A stretch of DNA of 64,000 nt, taken from positions 2,728,001 to 2,792,000 of the forward strand of contig NZ_CP040077.1 in assembly GCF_005280735.1 (NCBI RefSeq), read 5' to 3'. The notes under the pieces are model-generated. The model was not told where the DNA came from. It worked only from the letters and a program-made list of their open reading frames with translations, and made no database searches. Origin of the DNA: Trinickia violacea. GTDB lineage: Bacteria > Pseudomonadota > Gammaproteobacteria > Burkholderiales > Burkholderiaceae. Of the stretch, positions 8,513 to 16,128 are shown piece after piece (the stretch's first letter is position 1; each line of letters opens with the position of its first letter). Made by a program: the position numbers and the translations under genes.

Positions 8513-10180
8513 GTGTTTTGCTACCAATGTGAACAAACCGATCGGACCGGCGTACAGCCGGGCTGCGCCTCCGCAAAAGGCAATTGCGGCAAGGACGCGA
8601 CAACGGCCGATCTTCAGGATTTGCTTGTCTATGCACTCAAGGGCGTCGCTCAATACAATCGGCTCGCGCGTGACTTGAATACGGCAAGCCGCGAAGCCGA
8701 AAGATTCATTCTCTACGGCATGTTCACGACGCTGACCAATGTGAACTTCAACGCCGGCCGTTTCGTTCCCCTGTTGCAGGAAGCCGCCAACATTCGCGAC
8801 CAAGTCCGCGAGGCTTGTGAACACGCCTCCGGCGGTCAGGGCAAGGTCGCCTGCGTCTTGGACGGACCCGCGGCATGGCAGCCCGCATCCGACCTCAACG
8901 GGCTGCTGGCACAAGCGCGTGAGGTCGGCATCAAGGCGGGCATCGAAAACGTGGGCGAGGACATCATTGGCTTGCGCGCGCTGATCATCTACGGCTTGAA
9001 AGGCGTTTGCGCCTACGCCCACCATGCGCGGATGCTGGGCAAAGAGCGCGACGACGTCTATGCCGGTATCGAGCAGGCGTTGGATTTTCTCGCGACGGAC
9101 CCGGTCGATGTCGAAGCCCTGCTCGCACAGGCACTGAATCTCGGCTCCCTCAATCTCCAAGTCATGGAGATGCTCGACGACGCCAATACCGGCAGATTCG
9201 GCGCTCAGCAACCCACACCGGTGCGCGTCAGCCCGGTCAAGGGCAAAGCGATTCTGGTTTCGGGCCACGATCTGGGCGACCTGCAGGCGCTGCTCGAACA
9301 AACCGCCGGCACGGGCATCCAGATCTATACGCACGGAGAAATGTTGCCGGCGCATGCTTATCCGGTGCTCAAGGCCTATCCGCACCTCGCCGGCAATTAC
9401 GGCGGCGCATGGCAGGATCAGCAAACTGACTTTGCGAATTTCCCCGGCCCTATCCTGATGACGTCCAATTGCATCATCGAGCCGAGGCCGCAATATCGCC
9501 AACGCATCTTCACGACCGGGCCGGTCGGCTGGCCAGGCGTGCGTCACTTGGAAAACCATGATTTCTCGATCCTGATTCAGGCGGCACAGGCGCTGCCTGG
9601 ATTCAAGGAAGACGCCCCGGAGAAAACGATCACAATCGGATTCGGCCGCCATGCCGTCCTTGGCGTCGCCGACCAAGTCATCGACGCGGTCAAGTCCGGC
9701 GCGATCCGCCATTTCTTCCTGATCGGCGGCTGCGACGGCGCGGCGCCGGGCCGCAACTACTACACCGAATTCGCCGAAAAGGCCCCGCAAGATACGGTGG
9801 TCATGACGTTGGGCTGCAACAAGTACCGGTTCAATCAGCATGAATTCGGCGACATCGGCGGCATCCCGCGCCTGCTCGATCTCGGACAATGCAACGACGC
9901 GTATTCCGCCATCCGGATCGCCACCGCGCTCGCGCAAGCGTTCGAGTGCGGGGTGAACGACTTGCCGCTTTCCCTCGTGATTTCCTGGTTCGAGCAAAAG
10001 GCTGCGGCGGTGCTCCTGACTCTGCTCGCCTTGAATATCAAGAACATCCGCCTGGGTCCGACACTGCCGGCATTCCTGACGCCTAACCTGCTCAACGTGC
10101 TCGTCGAGAAATTCGGCATTCAGCCCATCGGTGACGCGCAAGCGGATCTCGACGCGGCGCTGTCGAGAAAGGTCGCCTGA
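8513..10180 (+). CDS. hcp: Hybrid cluster protein (hydroxylamine / NO reductase)
   Basis: A 555-residue Hcp, starting with GTG at 8513 (AGGGA upstream) so that it begins MFCYQCEQT as the family does. The N-terminal C-x2-C-x11-C-x6-C motif (Cys3 and Cys6, then GC-x6-CGK) binds the cubane or [2Fe-2S] cluster. The C-terminal Cys/Glu residues of the hybrid 4Fe-2S-2O cluster lie in recognisable blocks (GGCDGAAPGR and TLGCNKYRF). Hcp reduces NO or hydroxylamine under anoxia and is implicated in S-nitrosation signalling in E. coli. The FNR promoter fits. The reductase partner follows 62 bases downstream. Confidence 0.95.
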   Translation: MFCYQCEQTDRTGVQPGCASAKGNCGKDATTADLQDLLVYALKGVAQYNRLARDLNTASREAERFILYGMFTTLTNVNFNAGRFVPLLQEAANIRDQVREACEHASGGQGKVACVLDGPAAWQPASDLNGLLAQAREVGIKAGIENVGEDIIGLRALIIYGLKGVCAYAHHARMLGKERDDVYAGIEQALDFLATDPVDVEALLAQALNLGSLNLQVMEMLDDANTGRFGAQQPTPVRVSPVKGKAILVSGHDLGDLQALLEQTAGTGIQIYTHGEMLPAHAYPVLKAYPHLAGNYGGAWQDQQTDFANFPGPILMTSNCIIEPRPQYRQRIFTTGPVGWPGVRHLENHDFSILIQAAQALPGFKEDAPEKTITIGFGRHAVLGVADQVIDAVKSGAIRHFFLIGGCDGAAPGRNYYTEFAEKAPQDTVVMTLGCNKYRFNQHEFGDIGGIPRLLDLGQCNDAYSAIRIATALAQAFECGVNDLPLSLVISWFEQKAAAVLLTLLALNIKNIRLGPTLPAFLTPNLLNVLVEKFGIQPIGDAQADLDAALSRKVA

Positions 10181-10242
10181 CCTGCCTACCTTCAACGCAA
10201 CGCCGGGAGCCTGTACGGTCCCGGCTTTACAGGCTCGAGGCC

Positions 10243-11283
10243 ATGACCTTTCGTATCCAACTCACCACGCGGGACAGTCAGCATTTGAGCTTCGACTGCG
10301 CACCCGATCAAGACCTCCTTACCGCCGCCGCTGAGGCCGACATCACACTCCCCTCGCAATGCCGGCAAGGCAGTTGCGGTGCCTGTCATGCAAGCGTGTC
10401 CAGCGGCGACTATACGGTGGGCCGGCACAATCCCGACGCGCTGCCGGCCCACTCGCCCAACGGCATTCTGATGTGCCGGACCACCCCGTGCAGCGACCTC
10501 GGCATCGACCTGCCCTACGATCACGCAAAGATCCTTTTTCATCCCGTGCCTCGCCGCGTTGCCGAGATCGTCGCACTCGAACCCCTCGCCGAGAACACCG
10601 TCAGACTCGAACTCCGACTGGAAGCCGACGCCGACAACGGTAACGCTGCGGAATTCGAACCGGGCCAATTCATGGAATTGGAAGTGCCCGGCAGCGAGGC
10701 GCGCAGAGCCTATTCGTTGGCCAATACAAGCAATTGGGAAGGCAAGCTCGAATTCTTGATTCGTCTCCAGCCGAACGGCGTTTTTTCGACTTTCCTGCGC
10801 GAGCGCGCTACGCCGGGCGGCCGGCTCATGGTGCGCGGCGCGATGGGCGGATTCGGCATCCAGGAAGGCAGTTTGCGTCCTCGCTGGTTCGTGGCCGGCG
10901 GCACGGGCGTCTCGCCGATGCTGTCGATGCTGCGCCGGATGGCCGAATATCAGGAGTTGCAGGAGGCGCGCCTTTTTTTCGGCGTCAATCGGGAAAGCGA
11001 GCTTTTCGCACTGGATGACATCGAGCAAATCAAACGCGAGCTGCCGCAACTGGAGGTCGAGCTGTGCGTTTGGCGGCCGGAAGCGACATGGAACGGGTTC
11101 ACCGGCACGCCGGCCGATGCTTTGCGTCATGCGTTGGCTGAGGCGCCTGTTCAACCCGATCTCTATGTCTGCGGGCCTCCGATGCTGATTCGAGCCTGCG
11201 AAGACGCGGCAACAGAAGCTGGCCTGCCCTCCGAGCAGTTCGTTTCCGAACGGTTTCTTCCTCCGGGCCAAACCGAAACCTGA
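10243..11283 (+). CDS. hcr: Hcp-associated NADH oxidoreductase (ferredoxin-FAD-NAD)
   Basis: A 346-residue electron-transfer flavoprotein and probable electron donor to Hcp. Residues 1-90 are a plant-type [2Fe-2S] ferredoxin (C40-x4-C45-x2-C48, then C78). Residues ~100-205 form the FAD-binding barrel with the RAYS motif at 155-158. Residues ~212-340 form the NAD domain (AGGTGVSPM and CGPPM). The domain order matches methane or benzoate oxygenase reductases (MmoC/BenC type). In E. coli Hcr the ferredoxin domain is at the C-terminus, so this is a circularly re-ordered functional equivalent. Co-transcription with hcp supports the assignment; the symbol is by role. Confidence 0.85.
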   Translation: MTFRIQLTTRDSQHLSFDCAPDQDLLTAAAEADITLPSQCRQGSCGACHASVSSGDYTVGRHNPDALPAHSPNGILMCRTTPCSDLGIDLPYDHAKILFHPVPRRVAEIVALEPLAENTVRLELRLEADADNGNAAEFEPGQFMELEVPGSEARRAYSLANTSNWEGKLEFLIRLQPNGVFSTFLRERATPGGRLMVRGAMGGFGIQEGSLRPRWFVAGGTGVSPMLSMLRRMAEYQELQEARLFFGVNRESELFALDDIEQIKRELPQLEVELCVWRPEATWNGFTGTPADALRHALAEAPVQPDLYVCGPPMLIRACEDAATEAGLPSEQFVSERFLPPGQTET

Positions 11284-11362
11284 CACGACCGTGGCGAATC
11301 GATGTCCATGCTTGGCTTGAACGACACGGCATAAACGCCAAGCGAGATGGCCGCGCCCGCCC

Positions 11363-13633
11363 TCAAAGCGGCACGGCCACCGGCACCCGCACGTTGATCG
11401 CCGTGCCCCGATTCGGCGAACTGACGACCGCGATCTCCCCGCCGAGCATCAGCACCCGCTCCTTCATGCCGGCGAGCCCGAACGACTTTCGATGGGTCGC
11501 GTCAGGATCGAAGCCGCGGCCGTCGTCGCGCACTTCGAGGAAGCAGTCGCCGCCTCTGCGTTCGAGCGTGATGCAAACCTCGGTCGCGTCGGCGTGCCTC
11601 GCGACGTTGGTCAGCGCCTCTTGCACGATGCGAAAGAGCGCCGTGGCGCGCTCCTCCGAAAGCACGACGCCTGTCTGCGGCGCGCACAAGCGGCACGGCA
11701 TGCGCGCATTGCGCGAAAACTCCGCGGCGAGCCATTCGAGCGCCGCCCCGATGCCCGCGTCGAGCACGGCGGGACGCAGCGACGCGACCACGTCGCGCAC
11801 GACCTGCATGGTTTCGTCAGTCAGCGCGAGCATCGTCTGCATATGTTCGGCCAGCGCCGGATTGTCGTGGCCGAACTGCATGCGCACGGCCGACGCTCCC
11901 AAGCGCAGCGCGGTCAAATGCTGGCCCAGTTCGTCATGCAGCTCCCGCGCGATGCGCTTTCTCTCCTCCTCACGCGCCGTTTCGCGACGCGACGCCAATT
12001 CCCGCAGCAACTCATACGACTCGCGCAGGCGCTGCTCGCCCTCCTTGCGCTCGGTGATATCGCGCCACACGGTCAGCACGCTCTGAATCCCGCCGTCGGC
12101 GCCGTACTCGGGAACCGCGTGCACGGACCAGCACTGCGGCTGCCCATCGCGCGCCCAAACGACCTCGAGCTTCGCCGCGACCCCGGTATCGAAAATGTCC
12201 CTCACCTGTGCCCGAAAGCCCTCCACCACCACGGCCGGCGCGCCCGGCACCTGGTGACCGGCCTGCTCGCCGAGCAAGTCGCCGGCGCGCATTCCGGTTA
12301 CGCGCTCGAACTCCGGATTCACGTAGGTGCGCCGGCAGTCGCGGTCGTAGCGAATGATCGGGTCCGGCGCGTTCTCGGCGAGCGTGCGGAACGCGCGCTC
12401 GCTGTCGCGCGCCTCCTGCTCGATCGCACGCAAGCGCGTGATGTCGCGCGCGACGCCCAGCACGCTCACGACCTTGCCCTCGGCATCTTGTTCCGGAATA
12501 TGGCGGATCTCGAAGATGCGCAAGCCGTGCACCGTTTGCCAGCGCGCTTCGTCCTCGTTCCATCGCCCTTCGGCGAACGCGCGCCGGATGCCCGCTTCGA
12601 GACGCTCGTTTTGCCCTTGCACGGTCGCCGGCGCGACCTCGCTTGGCCGCTTGCCGACGAACGCCTCCTGCGGCACGCCGAACGCACGAGCGACAGCGGG
12701 ATTGGCGTAGATGTGCCGGCACTCGCTGTCAAAGCGCGCGATGACGTCCGGGAAGTTCTCCGCGAGCGTGCGAAACAGTTGCTCGCTGCGCTTCAACTCG
12801 TCAATGTCGCGGCTGATCGCGAGTATGCCGGCGACGCTGCCGTCCGGCGCGAACTCGGGAACGATCCGCATGTGTCCCCAGCGGATCTGGCCCGACGCAT
12901 CGCGCAAGCGCACTTCGTCGGTGACTTCTCGACCGGTTTCGGCCACCTGGCGCAGCCACGCGAGGTATTGCTCCGCATCGACGAACGACGACAGCTCCAA
13001 AGGCGTGGTGCCGAGCACTTCGCTCGACGGCAACTGCATCAGCGCGAGCAGCGCTGGATTGACGTAGACGCGGCGGAACCCGAGGTCGTAGCGGGCGATG
13101 TAGTCGGGGGCATGCTCGACGACCGCGCGAAACGCCTGTTCGCTCGCGTGCAGGCGGTCCTGCGCATCGCGGCGCTCCGTGACGTCGGAGACGAGCGCGA
13201 GATCGTATCGCTTGTCGCGGTATTCGAAGTAGTTGGCGCGGATTTCAACGGGAAACGTGCTGCCGTCCTTGCGGCGATGCGTGCTCTCGATGACATGCGG
13301 GCCCGGGCCGCGCAGCTCGCGCCAGGATTCGTCCCATCGTTGCTTGTCCCAGCCAGGGTCGATATCCATGACGGTCATCTGCAGCAGCTCGTCGAGGCTG
13401 TAGCCGAGCGCGCGGCACGCTTCCTCGTTCACGTAGACGAAGCGCGCGTCCTCGGCGATCAGGTAGACGGCCTCGCGTACCTGGCTGAGCGCGAAGCTCA
13501 TCAGGCTCAGGTTTTCCGTGCGCTGCGCGACGAGCCGCTGGAGCTGCTCGCGGTCTTCCCGCAGCGCAGCATTCTGGCGCTCCAGCTCGTCCTGGATAGC
13601 GTGCGCTATCGATGTCTTCGGGACTTCGTTCAT
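11363..13633 (-). CDS. Four-PAS NarL-type sensor histidine kinase
   Basis: A 756-residue soluble kinase. A short coiled coil leads into four PAS/PAC units (about residues 40-160, 165-285, 290-410 and 415-535). A HisKA_3 dimerisation domain with the phosphoacceptor in ARELHDELGQHLTALRL follows, and then an HATPase_c domain (EALTNVARHA, DDGRGFD, GLAGMKERV). No membrane segment is seen, so the stimulus is cytoplasmic, possibly redox or a small ligand. No response regulator gene is adjacent. The ATG at 13633 gives a family-like N-terminus; an upstream ATG at 13687 sits inside a 16-bp palindrome and has no ribosome site. It converges on hcr, so it may belong to the low-oxygen module. Confidence 0.85.
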   Translation of the reverse strand: MNEVPKTSIAHAIQDELERQNAALREDREQLQRLVAQRTENLSLMSFALSQVREAVYLIAEDARFVYVNEEACRALGYSLDELLQMTVMDIDPGWDKQRWDESWRELRGPGPHVIESTHRRKDGSTFPVEIRANYFEYRDKRYDLALVSDVTERRDAQDRLHASEQAFRAVVEHAPDYIARYDLGFRRVYVNPALLALMQLPSSEVLGTTPLELSSFVDAEQYLAWLRQVAETGREVTDEVRLRDASGQIRWGHMRIVPEFAPDGSVAGILAISRDIDELKRSEQLFRTLAENFPDVIARFDSECRHIYANPAVARAFGVPQEAFVGKRPSEVAPATVQGQNERLEAGIRRAFAEGRWNEDEARWQTVHGLRIFEIRHIPEQDAEGKVVSVLGVARDITRLRAIEQEARDSERAFRTLAENAPDPIIRYDRDCRRTYVNPEFERVTGMRAGDLLGEQAGHQVPGAPAVVVEGFRAQVRDIFDTGVAAKLEVVWARDGQPQCWSVHAVPEYGADGGIQSVLTVWRDITERKEGEQRLRESYELLRELASRRETAREEERKRIARELHDELGQHLTALRLGASAVRMQFGHDNPALAEHMQTMLALTDETMQVVRDVVASLRPAVLDAGIGAALEWLAAEFSRNARMPCRLCAPQTGVVLSEERATALFRIVQEALTNVARHADATEVCITLERRGGDCFLEVRDDGRGFDPDATHRKSFGLAGMKERVLMLGGEIAVVSSPNRGTAINVRVPVAVPL

Positions 13634-13685
13634 CGGCTGCTCACTCGCGCGCCCGCTCCGCCACCCGCGGCGAACGGCGCGAACC

Positions 13686-13701
13686 ATGCTTCATGAAGCA
13701 T
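13686..13701. promoter_or_regulatory. Perfect 16-bp palindrome upstream of the PAS kinase
   Basis: ATGCTTCATGAAGCAT is a perfect dyad 53 bp upstream of the chosen kinase start, placed as an operator would be. The cognate protein is unknown. Confidence 0.6.
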
Positions 13702-13839
13702 ACGCGCTTAGGACCTCTTCACGCTAAAAACAGGCCCTAAATGCCGCTGCGAGTGAACGCAAAACGGAGAAGGTTACGCCCGCCAATAAAAAGCCGTGTG
13801 ACACGGGGGAAAACTCGCGGCGGGAAGCTCGATGAAAGG

Positions 13840-14154
13840 TCAGGATGCGACGGGCAGCGGTACGTTCGCCGCCACTTCCGCTGGCCCGCTGATATCGCGA
13901 GCGTTGCGGCCATCATGCGCGAGCATCGCGAGGATCGCGCAACTGCGCTGCCCGAAAGCGCAAAGGATCTGCGACGAAGCCGAGAGCCGCGTGAGCTGGG
14001 CCAGCGTCAGCGCGCCGATCACGTCCGCTGCCTCCGGCGATAGCCCGAAGCACGCGATTCCCGCTGCCCTGTCCGCTTGCAGCAGCCGCTGCGCCACCGA
14101 CAAGTACAAGAAATTGATCTCGCGAATCGAATCAAGCGTATCGCCGAAGTTCAT
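13840..14154 (-). CDS. FlhD-like flagellar transcriptional regulator
   Basis: A 104-residue protein resembling FlhD: the N-terminal helix (an I-x-E-I-N-x-x-YL-x-x-AQRLL segment), the middle block GLSPEAADVIGALTLAQLTRLSASSQ shape typical of the family, and a C-terminal tail. FlhD works with FlhC as the FlhD4C2 master activator of flagellar genes. No flhC is adjacent and no flagellar genes occur in the window, so this looks like an orphan paralogue. It lies among c-di-GMP genes, which could link it to the motility/biofilm switch, but that is inference. Confidence 0.78.
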   Translation of the reverse strand: MNFGDTLDSIREINFLYLSVAQRLLQADRAAGIACFGLSPEAADVIGALTLAQLTRLSASSQILCAFGQRSCAILAMLAHDGRNARDISGPAEVAANVPLPVAS

Positions 14155-14445
14155 TTAGCGCTCCTTGCCGCCGGGGCGAATTCGAACGAGAAAGCGAGGG
14201 GAAAGACGAAAATCGGGAATCGCTGCAAGCGTGCCCGCTTGACGATTGCATCTTAGCCGCGCAATGGGCGCCGCAAAGTCAGGAACGCCGGAAAATGCCC
14301 CGGCGCTTGACTGAACCTCGTATCAGGAAACCCTGACATCGCATTCGGATAGCGGGGCGCCGCGACACATACGCTCTCGTCGACGCGCGACAACGCGAAG
14401 CCCCGGAGCGACCCGGATGGCCGCAGATGGTTGCGCACGCAACCA

Positions 14446-15846
14446 TCAATGCAGCGCCATCTCCAAGCGCTGATCGAAGCTCGCAGCCGGCATCGGCCGG
14501 CCGAACCAGTAGCCTTGCGCCTTGCCGCAACCGAGAGCCGCGAGCGCATCGGCCTGCGCCTTCGTCTCGATCCCTTCCGCGACGACGTCGAGCGACAGCG
14601 CCCCCGCCACCGAAATGATCGCCTTGACGAGCGCGAGCATCTTCGCATCGGCTTCGAGATCGCGCACGAATGATCGGTCGATCTTCAGGATGTCGATCGG
14701 AAACTTGCCGAGGTAGCTCATCGCCGAATAGCCCGTGCCGAAATCGTCGATCGCGATCGCCACGCCCAAGCGGCTCAAGTCCTCGAGCGTGCGGCGGACC
14801 TGGAAGTTGTCTTCGAGCAGCAGGCTTTCGGTAATTTCGACCGTGAGCCACTGCGGCGCGCAGCCGGTCGACGTCAGCGCCACGCGCACCGTCTGCGCGA
14901 ATTCGTTCATGACGAACTGACGTGCCGACACGTTCACCGACACGCGCAACGCCGCTGTCGAGCGCGCGTTCCAGCGCACCGCATACTCGCATGCCGCTAC
15001 GAGCACCCACTCGCCGATCTCGACGATGGTGCCGTTCGCCTCGGCCACGCCGATGAACTGATCGGGCGCGAGCCGGCCGCGCGTCGGATGATCCCAGCGC
15101 AGCAGCGCCTCCGCGCCGAGCAAGCGCCCATCCGGCAAACCGACAACCGGTTGGAACAAGAGCGCCAGTTCCCCCTGCTCGCGCGCCGCGCGCAGCGCAT
15201 GGCCCAGTTCCATGCGTTCGGCTGCCGCGCGCGCCGCTTGTACGTCATGAAAGCAGAAGCGATTGCCGCCGCGCTTTTTTGCCGACAGCATCGCCGCGTC
15301 GGCAAAGCGCAGCAATTCGGACGCTTCGCGCGCGTCCTTGGGGTAGCGCGCCACGCCGATGCTCGCGGTGACGAAGACCTCTCGCCTGTCGATGACGATC
15401 GGCCCCGAGAGCGCGACGAGAAAGCGGCTCGCAACGAACGCCAGGTCGAAGTCCTCGTCCGCGAACGAAACGACGATCGCAAATTCGTCGGCCGCCAGGC
15501 GCGCGACCGTGTCGCCCGGCGACATGCCGCGCACGAGGCGCTTCGCCACGACGGCGAGCAGGCGGTCGCCGCACGCGTGGCCAAGCACGTCGTTGACGTC
15601 GCGAAAGCCGTCGAGACCGAGCTGGATCAGCCCGACCTGGCGCTCGTCTCGCGCGGCGCTCGCCAAGGCTGCCTCGAGCCGCTCGCGCAGCAGCGTGCGA
15701 TTAGGCAAGCCGGTCAGCGGATCGAACCGCAGCAGCTCGCTCACTTTCTCGCGGTAGCGGGCCGCGCGTTTCACGTCGCGGCCGATCGCAACGCAGGCAC
15801 AAAGCGCGAGCGCAACTGCGGGCGTCAAGCTCACGATTTCGGTCAT
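14446..15846 (-). CDS. EAL c-di-GMP phosphodiesterase with degenerate GGDEF domain
   Basis: A 466-residue membrane-tethered protein. One N-terminal hydrophobic helix is followed by a GGDEF domain (~40-200) and an EAL domain (~215-460). The GGDEF signature reads AADEF, so cyclase activity is unlikely. The EAL domain keeps its metal and catalytic motifs (GAEALLRW, NVSARQF, ITES, DDFGTGYSAM, KIDRSF, AEGIE), so it should hydrolyse c-di-GMP. The degenerate domain may bind GTP as a regulator, as known for other composite proteins. The next gene upstream on this strand is a second GGDEF/EAL protein, 282 bases away. Confidence 0.9.
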   Translation of the reverse strand: MTEIVSLTPAVALALCACVAIGRDVKRAARYREKVSELLRFDPLTGLPNRTLLRERLEAALASAARDERQVGLIQLGLDGFRDVNDVLGHACGDRLLAVVAKRLVRGMSPGDTVARLAADEFAIVVSFADEDFDLAFVASRFLVALSGPIVIDRREVFVTASIGVARYPKDAREASELLRFADAAMLSAKKRGGNRFCFHDVQAARAAAERMELGHALRAAREQGELALLFQPVVGLPDGRLLGAEALLRWDHPTRGRLAPDQFIGVAEANGTIVEIGEWVLVAACEYAVRWNARSTAALRVSVNVSARQFVMNEFAQTVRVALTSTGCAPQWLTVEITESLLLEDNFQVRRTLEDLSRLGVAIAIDDFGTGYSAMSYLGKFPIDILKIDRSFVRDLEADAKMLALVKAIISVAGALSLDVVAEGIETKAQADALAALGCGKAQGYWFGRPMPAASFDQRLEMALH

Positions 15847-16128
15847 ACGCGAAGCGCGTCCTTTATGGTGACTTTGTGGTGGCGGACATCAAACCGGGGC
15901 GGGTCAGATGCGCCCGAGAAAAGGCGCGATCGACGTCCCTATGCCTTGTATACGGCACGGCTTCGGCGCTTCAAGAGGGCCCCGAGGGGCCATCGAATCC
16001 TGAAAATTTCGTAGGGGATTCCTGATTCGGAAGCGCGCCGCGTGTCGGCGTGCGCCCGTTGGCGCACCGGGGCATTCGCAACCGCAAGCCCGCCAAGCGC
16101 TGACGCCCGAACAGCCGCGCACAGCCGA

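Noticed and set aside
11492..13696. A 734-codon open frame antisense to the PAS kinase, and similar long frames at 31823-32917 and 38311-40290
   Set aside because: Composition typical of antisense GC-rich frames; no ribosome sites and no family resemblance.
15978..15991. GGCCCC-GA-GGGGCC palindrome between the GGDEF/EAL genes
   Set aside because: A 2-base loop cannot form, it has no T run, and such GC words arise by chance here.
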